The position numbers were made by a program, and so were the translations under genes. The notes under the pieces are model-generated. The model was not told the DNA's origin, searched no databases, and saw nothing but the letters and a program-made list of their open reading frames with translations. Positions 11,023 to 24,567 of a stretch of 64,000 nucleotides of DNA are shown here, piece after piece. Origin of the DNA: Liolophura sinensis. Lineage: Eukaryota > Mollusca > Polyplacophora > Chitonida > Chitonidae. The DNA is taken from NCBI RefSeq assembly GCF_032854445.1, contig NC_088301.1, positions 54,487,187 through 54,551,186 on the forward strand, given 5' to 3'. Positions within the stretch are counted from its first letter, which is position 1. Each line of letters opens with the position of its first letter.

Positions 11023-11476
11023 CGTTCACAGCTTTAAAGCATTATGTATTGTACATTGAGGTTCACACCGATCAAAGTTGTATTTCTCCCATAGCTTCTG
11101 CCAACACCTAGAATTTACACCTAGATGGCAAATGTCATGTTCCTACATTAATGATCCCGTGTCTCCTGCTCTCGAGATAATTACTCTTACACAGCCATCA
11201 TAGCAAACCTTTATGAAAGTATTTCCGAAAAAAGAAAACATACCATGTATTAAAAAATACAGAACAGAAATATAGTTTTTTGTTAGCCAAACAAACTTGA
11301 GAAGAATATCTGGAGGAAAACATCTCAAAATTACAGTCATCAATAAAAAAGGTTATGGTGCAAGAGACAATCATATTATAACACAAAGGACAAATACCTT
11401 ATTAACTGGACGATCTCTAAATATTAAACTGAAAGCTCATAACCAATGCTTTATAATATGAGTATAATGACAAAAA

Positions 11477-11482
11477 TTTATT
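11477..11482 (-). terminator. Candidate poly(A) signal of the BTB-BACK-PHR gene
   Basis: AATAAA on the minus strand, about 150 bp downstream of the BTB gene stop codon at 11,630-11,632. It is the nearest canonical hexamer found in that 3' flank. Confidence 0.55.
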
Positions 11483-11629
11483 CGCCGGACTGAAATTAGG
11501 AAGCAAACACCCACAATGTCATTTTCTATGGCCGCATGCAGGGGAAATAATTAAAATCATAAAGCAGTTCGCTTTACATGTGAAAAACCACCCTGAAGAA
11601 ATGGAAAAGGTGAGCGACCATGTACAAAA

Positions 11630-13266
11630 TCATTTCAGCGATTTTTCAGTGTTGTCTTGTACAGGCACCTTGTAGAGGATTTCTGGAATCTGACCCATAT
11701 GTACGTCCGTTCGGCCCCCGACACCCAACTGGCTGTTGCTAAAGGTGAAGACTACTCCATCCTGGTTGAAACGGGGAATATCTGGCTGATAGAATTCCGT
11801 GCAACCGTCAACTTGCATCGACATAAACATTTCGGCATTTTGCAAGGCACCGTAGTATGTCCCAGGACCCTTTAACCGCAATACTATATCATATTTGTGT
11901 TCTGCAAATAATTTTACCGGTTCAGAGAACCTTATCAGGTTAGTGAGGCTGGATTTTTTCATTAGCATCTGGATCTTGAGTTTTTGAACACATTCCGTCC
12001 CATTGCGGAGCTCGAGAAGAACCTGATACAGGCCACTTTTGGTCTCTCTGGGCCCGTAAAGGGTAACCCCACAGAGCAGTATTGGTTTGCTGACGGTCAG
12101 TGCAATTGCGTCAAGGGAATCACCGTCACACGACCAGAAGCCACAATCTTCAAAATTCCGAATTTCAAGGAATCTGAAGAGGATTTTCACATCATTCTCG
12201 GCGTTTTCATTCCAGTTTCTCTTTTGAACAAGGAAACGCCCTGATGGAAATTTGCCGGACAATTTTATTTCCAGTAATTCAGACAGTTCATCGTTGTCAA
12301 GCAGGCCAGATTTAGCGACAACTGATCCAATGAACTCGTCTGTGAGCCAAATGTAACGAACTGTGAAAACTGTGTCGCCGAGAACTTCTCTTAGGTTTTT
12401 GGACGTTACATCTAAACTCTTCTTCTCACATCCCTGTCTAGCCCACGCCATCACGCTGTTGAATACAACGCTTTCGTCGACAGCCAGATCATCCATAGAT
12501 AACAATTCTTTCAGGCCGCCCAAGGACAGCGTTAGAAATGATGATGTTTGTATGATGCTAGGATTTTCCGTGATTTTTTCTTTACACATCTCCTTCACAT
12601 CATCTCGCTGACTTAACCTGGCTTCCTCATACAACATGCAAACATCGGGAAACGTTAATCTGTTTATCAGAAAATTAAAACACTCTGCTTCCAGGCCCTT
12701 AACATTCAGCTTTCTGGACAAATGCAGCAAAGGTACAACGATATCCTTTGTCATGGAAGCCTCATCTGTGTAGATAAATCTGCAAACAGGTCATTCCGTC
12801 AATCAAGCAAACTGATACAAGAATTCAAGAATTTCTTGAAGTATATCTGTGTAAAACGTCCTATCGATTCGTCCTGTTGCTGTACAGATTTGGTTGGAAA
12901 TTAGCTACACATACATATGTTCGAAATTTACTTATATTTCACTCGCAGCATTACCAAATGGAAGATTTAATCATTGACCATTAATAATTAACATTTTACT
13001 GACTGAAGATATCATAAAACTTACTGAAGAAGCGTGTCAAATAATATGGGCGACGTGTCGTGGATGATATGACGTTCAGATTTAACGGGGATATTGCTTC
13101 GGCAGGCAATCAGACATTTGTGCACAGAGAATGTTTGTCGGGTCTCTGAGTCACTAGCTGGTGGAATGACCTCGATGGCGAAGTCCGAGTGGGCCGACGT
13201 CCGGAACATCTGACGGAGACAGTCTACAATGGTCGGCGCAGCATCTTCCCTGGAAAGTGTTTGCAT
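11630..13266 (-). CDS. BTB-BACK-PHR domain protein, two exons
   Basis: Exon 1 is 13,025-13,266 and exon 2 is 11,630-12,779. The 245-bp intron has donor CA/GTAAGT and acceptor TTTGCAG/A, and splicing restores the frame as LLQ-FIYTDEA. The product is 463 residues. Residues about 20-130 are a BTB/POZ domain (FSVHKCLIACRS, then LLQFIYTD), about 140-240 a BACK domain (SVVFNSVMAWA), and about 290-455 a PHR domain (PILLCGVTLYGP, GTYYGALQNAE, VVFTFSNSQLGVGG, GQIPEILYKVP). This is the architecture of the BTBD1/2/3/6 group, which are cytosolic adaptors of cullin-3 ubiquitin ligases; sequence alone does not place it among them. The BTB core is about 10 residues short between ACRS and IPVKSERH, where the usual S-x-x-F-x-x-M helix sits. 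The start was chosen as the first ATG after an in-frame stop at 13,282-13,284. An upstream exon is not excluded. Confidence 0.9.
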
Positions 13267-13269
13267 AAT

Positions 13270-14750
13270 TCCGACATTTTTTTAATAAAGTACTTGCGTG
13301 TAGATGCTTGATGTAAATACTTACTCACAATCAAGAAAATAATTTCTACATACAACAGTAGTCAGGTTTATGAATGTACGAAAACCCATAGCGACTGGTG
13401 TAAGCCATTAACTTTCGACAAGTACCTAACAAACCTCTTGACCTAAACTAGTCAAGCCGTCAGGTGGTGCACTGTAGCACGACAGTTCTAAATACACATT
13501 ACTTGTACTACACATATACAAAGGTATGTAACATCCAATTAAGAGATTTTAGAAATCCACTTACTTGAAGGACATGACGTTCTGAGTAATAACGGTTGAC
13601 AGTCGACGGTCGTAATGTTTTGCGAGTGTCTCTGTGGTGACAAAAATCATATATACTCATATATGACAATATATAGTTATAACATTCACGCATGTATGCA
13701 TGCGCACACGAGTTTTGTAGCCATGCTTAGTTGTCCGTTCGTACACGACCAATTTCATTCACTCAGAATATTGCAGCACGTCGGCCTTTAACAATTACCT
13801 TTCAGGTCGTTTTTGTGGTGCCTGCCTGGGTACTTCCCTGGGTAGGCCTATAGTTCTCCCTGGAAAAAATAAAGGCACGTCAGGTTTATTTATATTCCGG
13901 CTCGCCTGAACAGAGATACTGTGAAAGGTTATTGTGCAAAGCTAAAAGCTAAGGTAAGGTAAGCCCTACAAGTAGCCTCGAGTTCAATGAACTGTTGTGG
14001 GGCAAAATTACAGCAACGTACGGTTTATTATTCGGTAAGGTGATATACAAATTCAGTTTGACGGAATTGTGGTAGAATAACCTCGATTTTACATGAAGAT
14101 CTATGATTTCCATTTGCTGCAAAATTCCTTATCCTTAAACAGAAACATCCCTTTTTTCCGTCACAAAATAATATATATTTTCGGCTTGAACTAAAAATAA
14201 TCATTGCTTTTATTTCACGAAGTACTATAAATCTAAATCAACCCTTCATTGAATAATTTCCTTTTTTTGTATGATACCTGACATATTATGTAATATTAGC
14301 ATGTGTAGAGAAAGAAGGACCATTCATGCATAACCATACATTTGTGTCTGGGTTTTGTGTTTAAAAGTAAAATTAAAATCTCTTTTTCGCATGTATAATA
14401 ACATACTGGTATGTCTTTTTTTAGCAGTGTCATGTCTTAAAGTGCCTGATATTTCCCGTACCTATTTTTACTCCAGTGACGTTATGCGTAAGTTGTTTCA
14501 TAAACCCATAAACCCTTCATAAACATACAGAATAAAAAAATGGGTTTTTTTAATCGGAAAAATGGTGAGTTTAGATACATATTTGTGAGAGATTCAAACT
14601 TGGGACAAAGGTCACTAATTTCGTGGGGCTCATACTATGGCATCATATCTATTTGCTGTGTAACTGTTGAAGAGCTTGTGAACTGATATAGAACGATCGT
14701 CATTAATGCTCTCAGGGGACGGTTTTTTACACATTTGATCACAGAGTCTT
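13270..14750. other. 5' flank of the BTB gene, no further gene recognised
   Basis: AT-rich. It would include the promoter or upstream exons of the BTB gene, but no TATA box or initiator could be chosen with confidence. One TAGGCCTA palindrome is at 13,843. Confidence 0.5.
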
Positions 14751-14757
14751 GAATTTA

Positions 14758-14758
<1 letters not shown>

Positions 14759-14821
<63 letters not shown>
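14759..14821. repeat. (TA)n microsatellite
   Basis: About 31 uninterrupted TA dinucleotides, able to extrude as a cruciform. Confidence 0.97.
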
Positions 14822-14824
<3 letters not shown>

Positions 14825-15192
14825 GATAATATAATATAATGTTTCCTTACTGTGGCCAAATCTTTCAGGCCTTAATAGCGCGTTAAGAACTACGTTAAAA
14901 CAATGGCGGATTGATATTTAGACTATGACACAGCAAAGAACAATTACAAATGAACTGACATGACCGCTGTTATAGCAATAGACTTACTACATTGGTTTTA
15001 ATTCTGTAGAATTTTTATTTTAGAAATTGCTTTAGTTCTCCCATTGCTTTGTACTGTTTCCTAGCGTCCCTGCGTAAACGAAAGGAAGACCATTCGTGTC
15101 ACAGAGAAAAAAATACCTGTGGAAAAAAAGTCGTAATTAGGATAAAAATGGCTGTGCATGTTGCAATATAGGTGTCAAATGCTCTGGTATAC

Positions 15193-15866
15193 AGTGGAAC
15201 ACCTAAAGGCGCTTTTGTGGATAGCAGTCTGCCCTGTATCTCCATTAATACTGCACCTACAGACATATTTGGTACGTCAAAGGCACTTAAACCGGCTATC
15301 GAGGCCCATAAAACTCCATTCCAACACAATGGGGGCGCTTCTGTGAATTGCAGTCTGAATGGCTGTACAACCAACAACTCCATTAATACTTCACCCATTT
15401 AATATTTGGTGTAGTATTGATAGAGTTGTACGCCAGGCAGCTATTCAGACTGCTATTTAAGCGCCTGGTGTTGGGATAAAGAAGTGTATGTATGAGTTTC
15501 ACTTAACAGCCCACATTAAGTGTCACCATTTAACCCAGTATGATGTCTATTGATGTCTACAAATATACAATATTTGGACAATTGTAGGTCAAAGACCTAT
15601 CAGACGGCTATCAGTGATGACTGGTCGCGATCCCCTTTCCAGCCGACCAAGTATGAAATCTGTAGGTGCAGTATTAATTGAGTTGATTGGCCAGACTGTT
15701 GTTCATATAAGTGCTCCTCTGTGTTGGAATTGAGAAGTATAGGAATGGTTTGATGACCTCCAGTAATATACCAAATATAATTTCTTTAGGTGCAGTACTA
15801 ATGGAGATATAGCTCAGACAGCTATTCCGACTGCTGTTCATTGACGTTCCCTTGGTGTTGGAATCA
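15193..15866. repeat. Inverted-repeat cluster of ~70-80-bp units
   Basis: Five related units are visible. Two read on the plus strand (about 15,193-15,260 and 15,317-15,400), with GGCGCTT..TG..AGTCTG and ACTCCATTAATACT blocks. Three read in the opposite orientation (about 15,410-15,477, 15,665-15,731 and 15,789-15,866), with GTAGTATTGAT or GCAGTA.TAAT, CAGACTG.T.TT and GTGTTGG. Units 2 and 3 meet head-on near 15,405 and could form an imperfect hairpin of about 70 bp per arm. The short ORFs on both strands simply follow the repeats. Confidence 0.7.
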
Positions 15867-16171
15867 AGATGTATGGGCATCACGAGATAGCTCGTGCAAT
15901 TAATGTACCAACTATGAAGCATTTGGTCCCGTTGGAATTTGCACCGTTAACTTCCAACAGCCGACTCACGTTATTTCACGTCACAAACTTCGTGTATCCA
16001 AGTGTAGTGCAAGACTTCCTGTATAGCTTCTAAACATTGCACTGATGAGCTCCGAGTAAACATGAAAAGAGGTACAACTGTGTAAATGTACTTGTAACGA
16101 ATTAGTACAGACCATAAAACATTTGAACAATAGCTCATTGCTACTGTGTAAGCGCTAAATATTGGTTCTTC

Positions 16172-16191
16172 GTGGTTCTTCAAAGAACCAC
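16172..16191. repeat. Perfect short hairpin
   Basis: GTGGTTCTT-CA-AAGAACCAC is a 9-bp perfect stem with a 2-nt spacer. It sits among further GGTTCTT/AAGAACC words at 16,165-16,200. No function can be assigned. Confidence 0.8.
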
Positions 16192-16199
16192 ACGTTCCT

Positions 16200-19100
16200 T
16201 TGTTCTCATAATTGGCTCTCTATGGAACCTGTTGGTATGTAATTATTTTAATCGAAAACATTTGATTGCTGCTGCGTAAGCAATCAAGAATGTCTCTTCG
16301 AATTATAAATGTCAGCTTTGGATGAAGAAATGGTGCCCTGGCAGTCGTTATAGGTGGTGCTGGCTCAAGCTGAACGGCTTATTGCTGATGTCAGGCGAGA
16401 AGAATCAACTGAATCGAAAATACAGTGGAGGCCAAAGACGATTCGCTTTGCGCGTGGTTAGAGGTCGAAGAAGTCTGCACAGCGAAAAAAAGATTTACAT
16501 TTGGGTTTCACTTTGGTTCAACCAATGTAACAAGCATGTAGCATGCCAAAGAACCAAGTCGGGTGTCTTGAAGAAGCAACCTTTCTCAGTATTTACAGTC
16601 ACCAACACATGTGTTACTTGCATGTGTATGTGTGTCTATGTATAACATTTAAATGCAATGAACCTTATACAGTAAAGAACTTACCATGCAGTGGAAGAGC
16701 TTTTTCCTCGACTGAAAATGTCAAGGGTTGCCATCGCAGAGTGACACTATGAGATTTTGTCATTAGTATAAGTGCTTGTTCACACGAAGATGAATTATAT
16801 ATCATCGATATGATGTCACTGAAGTAAGTTTTCCAAAACGTACACGACATAGGATACGGCGCTTGTTGTGCTTTGTGCAGAAATAAGCAAATTTTCTAAG
16901 ACTTATGTGACTGACCCATATATTTACAGCCCTACATGTACACTGTCACATACACATACCGTTACACTATACATATACCCTTAAAGACTTATCAAGTATG
17001 ACAGGGATTATTTGTACCATGTTGTGACAGAGTAAATCCAGGCCAGCTCGTTTGGACTTCAGAATCTTATTTTTATCGTAAATTTTTCAACAAAGGACAA
17101 ATCTTTACCAGAGCGTGTGCCTATCAATGCCACAATGCCACAAACAACGACATGTAATAAGGACACTTGCTATTCGTCGTGTCAGTCTAAAATGCACGAC
17201 TTGGAAGCTTTATTGAAACGTCATTCATCCTGTAATCTCTACACGTTAACATTGTGGAAATAACAACTTCCAAAGAATTATGTGAACAAACTAAACTCTT
17301 AACCATGTTAACGACATACATGTACTATTTACACTAGAAAACAAAGATTCGAAACCCGTGCATATGAAACCATCCAGTCACGTACGATTACTCGCACTCT
17401 CACTCGCATATCTTGCCTAGCGAAACACAGCAACAGCCCGACTCATTTCGCCGCTGGTACAAAAATTTCAAAAAATATCAGTGTCTACATAACCTGTCAG
17501 AGTCCCAGGATCCATCCACCCAGTGCCGACCCTACAAAGAATGTTGGGGCAGCACGAATAATTGCCGTAACCGCTCAAACCACACGTAGTTTACAAAGAT
17601 CGGTGAGATCAGCCTCGACAAGAAAAATGGTGAGATAGCGTCCCGAGGCGCGACAGTTTTCACGATTACAAATGTGACTTTGACGATTTACTCCAATAAG
17701 GACGTGAAACAGATCACAGCTCCTGTTGGAGGACTTTTTTATTAGCTATATTTAGCTGCGTAAGATATATTACCTCAATACTGAAATAAAGCTGTGCCAT
17801 TCGTCTACTTACGAAACAGTTGGTTACGAAACAAGAACATACTTAACCCTGTAAACTCCTCACAGAGCACCGTGGATACGCCGGTTCCAAACTCCTTGCA
17901 GTGATGCATATTTCCTACCCGTCACAATGTCATCATTTATCAGTATATTTTTATGTATGTTTATATGAAAAATTGCAGTAAAGGTGTAACTGAAATGCTT
18001 TTATACCCTTTCTTCCGCAGTAGCATGATTATGCGTGTAATACAGATATGGACCTTTCTCTGCTATGTTGTGGACGATGTACTTAATTTGACGCTTCGAA
18101 TATCATATCAGACTTAAGTGTTTCCCGCATCGTTGGAAACTGTTGATTACTTTTACTTCCAGGTACTGATTATCATGGGTTCCCTTGTACAACCCACTAA
18201 AATGTGTTTATATCAGTAACTTCAGATCTATGGATACATACTGAGATACAAAAAGGTGGCCTAAATGTTGGCATTTTTTCCCAGGTGATTTCCACAACGT
18301 TGAAATTTCTTTGTGGGAAATGGTCCTGTGGTGTGTGTTACACTCATTCCACATGTGCAGTTTTTACAAAACCGGAAGTGATATCAGTATCGTTAGGAAC
18401 CAAAAACGGGTATATCTCTCAAATAAATGAAGGTAGAGTAGCATTCTTGAGGTCTAACATAATCACATGGCAAGGGTACAAATTTACATAACCAGAATCG
18501 ACGTCAGCAAACCGGAAGGATATGTCCAAAAAAGCAAAATTTGTGCAGTTTTCAAAATTGAAACCTGCAGCTAAAACTGCATGACGGAAATGCGTGAAAC
18601 TTAAATATGTATGGTAAACCTAGACCTGAAATTTGGTTTTAGTTATTGTCAAGTGAAAACAATTTGGATTTGAAGATTGTTTGACTTCATGATCACGAAT
18701 CTGGTTTTATTATTTCCTGCGATGTATACTTTTGTCGCCAATTGCGATTAAAGTTTGAATAAGCGCAATTTTCCCCATATTTGTCACGTGACAGAAATCG
18801 GATGGAGCAGTAAAGCTGTAAATCGCTGAGCAGAAAGGACTACATGTACTCTATGTTTTCTGAAAATAATTGAACTGTGTTAAAAACCACAGGATTTATT
18901 ATTTGCATCCAAAGAATGTAGGCTTATATATGGTTAGATTTGATTCGTACCTTGTTAATCTTTGACATCGGAATGTTTCGAGTACATGTAAATATTCCAG
19001 GAACACCGATGACGCGTACCCTGTTCACCTTTGACATAGAAAACATGTAAATATTCAAGAAAGCCGATCAGCTGTTTTACTGTAATTATACTACTTTTCA

Positions 19101-20740
19101 TTGATGATAAACTGTTTTAATGTTTGAGTTTGTTCTATAAACATAGAGACTTTCAGATTAAATTCATGTTATGCCAGTACTTTGATATAATCGCTAGATA
19201 TTTCATTCAAAAGAATTAACATGTACATACAATCACGTAATGTTGACACCGCTGTCACTGGATGTAATGAGGATCAGTGATGTTATGTAATTTTGTTTAA
19301 ACTCTTTATGAAGCATGTTAGAAATATTGCTTGTTATGTTCTTGAGTCAAAATTTTAGATATGCTAAGAGATTCTTTATTTGTTTAACTGTAAATAACAT
19401 GTGTTGCGGGGAAATTGATGTTTGTGTGAACACTAATGAATAAAGGCCTACACATTGAAGTGTACCTGTGAGTTGGGTATTGAGGGTTACATTTGGTTAT
19501 TTCTAACTGTGATGAGAGTCCAGTAGCTGGACGCCTGGCGAACATTGAATGAGTAGGCTGACTGTTCACACGGTGCTGTAGTCGATCTTGTATCGGTGAG
19601 TTGTGGTTAAGTAATAATTTTTTATAATGATGTACTTGTGCTTGTTACAAATTTAATAGGCTAATATGTGCAAACAGAATGCTTTATTAAGTTGTGAGTA
19701 CATTGTTTGAATAATATTTTTGTGCTGAAAGTCATAGTACAAATTTGTTTGGTTGCCTTAATTGCCTTAATTGCTAAAATGTTTATGTATATACATATTT
19801 ACATGTTTAAGTATATATAAATATATACATATATAAATATGCATAACATGTACGTAAATGTGAATTTATGTAGGCCCTCAGGCCTAGTTGCATGTGCAAA
19901 TGTATAATGCCTCATAGCCTGTTTCCTTTGGTTTGTTGTGTTTCTACTTCAAGTTATATGTTATAACATAGACACCCAACAGTTACTTTACCTTTGTTCG
20001 TTCAAAATCAGAATAAAGACACTTTCGATTTGAACTTGAATACCATGTGTTGGCCTCTTGCGTTCTCCGGCTCAAATGTGACACTTTCGACAAGGCGTCT
20101 GACAATATAGCTGGCGCTCTGCAATGCATACTCCTTACAGCGCATGTGCCGCTATCTACGCTATTACATCATTGCAACCACTAGGTATGCTTCACCTTTG
20201 GAGCCTGTGCGACGCACGTAGGCTTATTTCCGCTTAGACTCAGTGCTCACCACTGGTGACCTCGCACGGAACTATTTAGTCAGAAATCATCAATATTATT
20301 TAACCTAGGGTGCGTGTAATTTAGCACTTTTTAAGCACTTACATGAACCGTTAGAATAATACCCTAACTGAAGTAAACTGACAAGAGGCCGTATTCCAAA
20401 GGTTACGTGTGACCATTTGCCAGCTATCAAACTATATATCGTCTTTGCCCTGGTCTTACGTTTAAAATTATATTGTGTAAGCGCTTGTTTTCGTTATATC
20501 AAGCAAAATCCAAAAGGAAAAATGTAAACGACAATACAACCCATAATTTATTGTGACAAAGCCAATTCCCAATTGCTGTTAACTTGAGAACCCGTCGATC
20601 ATGTACAGCTGTCAATGTGGTGTTACAGCAGCGCAGTTTGCTTAACTCAAGCCCTCTGGGTTTAAGCATTGTCCCGGGTTACAACATGATTATTGTGAAA
20701 GTAAAAATTTGTTGTACCGTGCTTGGTATGCTCGAATTTG
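16200..20740. other. No gene recognised
   Basis: About 4.5 kb with only short scattered ORFs. A slightly GC-richer patch at 20,050-20,270 follows an AATAAAG and contains GGTGACCTCGCACGG, which faintly recalls an LTR-end and primer-binding region, but no second LTR or retroelement ORF is visible. Confidence 0.45.
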
Positions 20741-20742
20741 GC

Positions 20743-20758
20743 GGGGGGGGGGGGGGGG
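20743..20758 (+). repeat. G16 homopolymer
   Basis: A run of 16 G after GC. Its length is likely unreliable in the assembly. Confidence 0.9.
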
Positions 20759-21149
20759 CTGAAAAAAGGTTGTTAGAGACAAGAATTCGTTAATGGAAAG
20801 AGGCGACACAGAAGTCCACTTCGAGGAATTGAGTGCTTTTAAAATATTGAGGCATTGAGAAAATGTCAACGGCGCACAAAAAGGCAAAATCTGAAAACTG
20901 TCTAATTCTCCTTAAAATTCTTTATGGGTGGAACTATTTAAAAACATGAAGAGAGTTTTCCTGGATTCGTTGAACCAACATAGATGTATCAATAAATCTG
21001 AAAGACAACAGCATGGATAGTAAAACCAGAGTAGCGATGTTAAAGTGATACTTAGTAAATTGTAAATACATTTCCAAAGACATTAAAAGATACAAACGCG
21101 AATGAAGAGCAGCTTATATATAATCCGAATCCGTTGGGTGAACTATCAC

Positions 21150-21350
21150 TTAGATCTATGCGTCGAAACAGACACACACCAGCGTAAAAATGCTTGTTCG
21201 AGGTAAACAATCACATGGCAACTCCCAATAGACATAAACTACCAAAGAACTAAGAAAGTATCTAACATACGAGATTAGGGCGGAATCATGCAAAGAAAAG
21301 CAGTCGGCAGTTCTCAAAGATCTTGGAAAGACGCAAAGAATGTTCTAGGC
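21150..21350 (+). repeat. Dispersed repeat family C, diverged copy
   Basis: GGGCGGAATCATGCAAAGA, AAGCAGT, and GAAAGACGCAAAGAATGTTC at 21,277-21,345 match GGGTGGAATCATGCAAAGA and GAAAGACGCAAGGAATGTTC at about 46,907-46,961. The preceding ACAATCACA..GG.AA.TCCCAA segment also corresponds to the family C core at 46,790-46,870. Confidence 0.6.
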
Positions 21351-21699
21351 GAATGAGTGAAATTAATATTCAAGTCGTGTATCATGCTAAGTTGTCGATA
21401 AAAATATATATGTGTTCAAGAAAAAACAAGGGAAGCCTTCTCAAATTTCTACATCGGTGTATTTCAACTGCAATTTCGAGGGAACGAAAGTTCGAAACTG
21501 CAGTTGGAATACAACGTGGTAGACATTTGGGACTGTTTCCTTTGTATTTTTTCTTATACCTATGCGCCACATCAGAACAATCAACTTTTTGCTTATGTGT
21601 GTTCATATATCCAATTCTATATATCCAATATCAAATTCTACACGATAAACACACAGCCCATGGCCTCGTGTTAAGCGGAATTAGACATAATCATGATAT

Positions 21700-21990
21700 A
21701 ATTAAAGACGTACAGCATATAGACTAATTCTATATAGCAGCGACGACAGTGTGATAGCTGGCGAATGGTTACACGTACGTAACCGGTGAATAACGGCCTC
21801 TTGTCATTTTACCTCAGTCAGTGTTTTATTCTAACTTTTCATGTAAATCGATAAATAATAACAATTTAGTGCCACCATGGTTTAAGCAGAATTAGGTAAA
21901 AAAGGTATGCAGTGATGTTAATTGCAATTTGATAGACGTGATGTTAATTTGCAATTTGTCTGAAGCAGAGCGCAAAAGATTCTGGGCACT
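21700..21990 (+). repeat. Dispersed repeat family B, copy 1
   Basis: Shares GACGTACAGCATA, GACAGTGTGATAG, CGAATGGTTACACGTACGTAAC, CCTCTTGTCA, GCAGAATTAGGTAAAAAA and GCAGTGATGTTAATTGCAAT in the same order with 24,568-24,935. A partial copy is at 57,385-57,490, a weaker one at about 49,285-49,350, and short fragments of the AGTAAAACCAGAG part are near 21,016 and 44,594. No coding potential was seen. Confidence 0.75.
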
Positions 21991-22046
21991 GCTGTCAATA
22001 TTCACTTATAACAGAATTATACTCATTGTCAAATAACCTTGGCACA

Positions 22047-24540
22047 CTAGTTTTTGCAATAATAACATGCGAGGGCGATTAAAATCGTCACACAACAGTC
22101 AGACTCTAACAAATGTTGCGAGGCGAGATATGTGGTATAGTAAGGATGAGAGTATGTCAGAATAAAAACTACCCCTCGTGTCGTAAAGGATAGGAAACCC
22201 TTTGGTCTTTGTACAAGCACATATTCACATAAGATGTACCACCTAGAAACTTCAGTTTCCTTTAAATCCAGCAAAGGTGGATATATATCTCTGATAGCCT
22301 TTGTTAAATGGGTTTTTAAGCTTGCATGCAGATCATCAATATATAGTTCAACGAATGAGGGAAGATGGAGTCTGGTGAAGATCACTTTTTAATTATTTCT
22401 GCATATTGTCATGTTAGTATGAGAAGAAGTTTAAGTGGGCCATAAAGGGGACACCACTTGTGCACATCCGAATGTGTAAAGAGTATGGATTTGTGATTTC
22501 CCCGAATTGCACATTTTTGTTACGGATGAAAACTTTAAAGAGCTGGTTAAACAACGAAATATTTTATGAATACACTGACACGAACATTATATAATATTTC
22601 CAGCATAGCTTTCTTATATCGCTACACAAAATGACTTTGAACCAAATACACGTCGGTGAAAAATAGGTGACTGATTAATCGTACTGTTTTACGAACATTT
22701 CTAGACAACTGACTTACGAAGAAAAATCACCAAAACTTCCCTTACAGTTACCTCCTTTTCCAAAGCCTCTACTAAATTGCTTACCCTAAGTGAAGTACAT
22801 CGTGAAAAGGCCAGAAGAGACTGTCACACGGTAGTTACTGTTGTGATTATGCTCTCCATGCTTAATGATTTTGCTGGTCGACTGTTAGAGCAGTGTCTTG
22901 TAGAAGCTGAACACTATTCTTGATGCTGCAGTCGGTTCTCGTTCCAATTTCAAAATTGTAAATTATCTTTATTTGGACAGTACATGTAATATATCAAAAG
23001 GGTTCTGAATGTGGTAAAAACATATCTCACCTGGGATTTGTTAGATCCTGCTTGTGTAAGCTATGAAGGTTCTTGTTTACATCACAAATTATTTATGAAT
23101 ATGTAATGTGTCAAGGATCCTCCTCTTAGTTTCTTAAATTCTATAGTGACTATAATGTCTTGTTGGGAAATATGGACACCTATTTCGTAGTGATTATATT
23201 TGTATCGAATTTCGCTTAAACTGGGGATAACGGGGTGGGGACGCGGTTTAAATGAATCGACTGATATACCCACATTTATATTCATCATGAAAATGATTCA
23301 AAGACTACGAGTTGAAATTAATCATCATGAGTACTGATTCCCTGCTTTATTAACTGCTTTTCTTACATGTTACCAGCTGTGTTCCCTATTAATTTCTTGG
23401 ATATCCCGGTGAGTACTGGTGCACTAGGTTGTTTGAAAGTGGGGATCGCCATTGTCAACTTTGATCACCACTTTCCGGCGTACGATCGAGTGGTGAAAGA
23501 TCTCATTCCAACACAACCAACAACACCGATTTCCAAAGGAATTTCTAAGAAATTGTACATAAATGGTAAATAAAGCTAGAAGCCTGTAAGAGAGAAGCTT
23601 GTTAACAATTTTTATTCATTGTGGGAAGACATTCTCTATTCCACACAACATTCTAGGCATGGCATCGTATCTAAATTTGTAGTACATGAATAATTTCCTT
23701 TCGACTACAAAAGTTATCTCGTTCGCCTTTTCATTGCAACTGTTCATAATACGACCATAATTTATTGTTGACGTAATAAACATGAATACTTATGCGGTCA
23801 TTAAACAAGCAGAATTTGATACAACCGTATGATATTTAGGAAACTCTGCGTCAAAACCAATTCACCACCATTGCAAAGAATTGTGTGTCAAAAGATCTCA
23901 AGCGGTTGGCGGTTTTACGCCTTGACAACCTGTTGTTTATATGTGCAACTATATTTTGGAAGTTGCATTCATACTTTCTTCGTAAAACCCTTATGTAATC
24001 GAAAACACTACTGTTACTGTAAAACTGAAAGGTGATTATCCTAGAAATTAATGTCTTACTTCATCATATAATATTTACCGTTTTTGTCCAAACACCTCCG
24101 TCAGACAGATTTTTCAAGAAATGATAAAATATTTTACTACATTCTATAACCACGTGTGTTGGGAATATAGTGGTAAATTAAATAATGTAACCATGTGTGA
24201 TTACTGAGTCTATGTATATTTTGTTTGGTATATGACATCTTCCAATGCCAAAATGTTACATAAGATATATACGGTGTATAAGAGTGTGTGCCTGGGTCGA
24301 TTGATGGTTCATTATCCCCACAGCTGGACATCCGTTCACTTAAGAGTGCTGGACTCGCTTTAATCCAGCTCTCGTTGGCTGCAGCTTAATTTACCTGGCA
24401 CCTCGCGAAGGAAGACACTCCCCGATATCTAGATTTATCCGTGGTACTAATGAAATATAGAAATCAAGTACAGCATGGGTATAATTTCACATATCTATTT
24501 CGTGTTGCTGGGTGGAGGACTTCTTACACCGGGCATAACA
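22047..24540. other. No gene recognised
   Basis: A 112-codon minus-strand ORF (22,047-22,385) contains the chance-like string YIDDL but lacks other reverse transcriptase blocks and is not called. The rest is AT-rich with no recognised feature. Confidence 0.45.
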
Positions 24541-24567
24541 TTACAACTTAAATAAAATGATATAATT

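Noticed and set aside
20050-20290. Possible LTR end and primer-binding site
   Set aside because: Only a short GGTGACCTCGCACGG and an AATAAAG were seen; no paired LTR, no gag or pol frame.
22047-22385. ORF with YIDDL and PPLLDL strings resembling reverse transcriptase
   Set aside because: Only isolated tetrapeptides match; fingers and palm blocks of LINE, Penelope or LTR enzymes are absent on either side.
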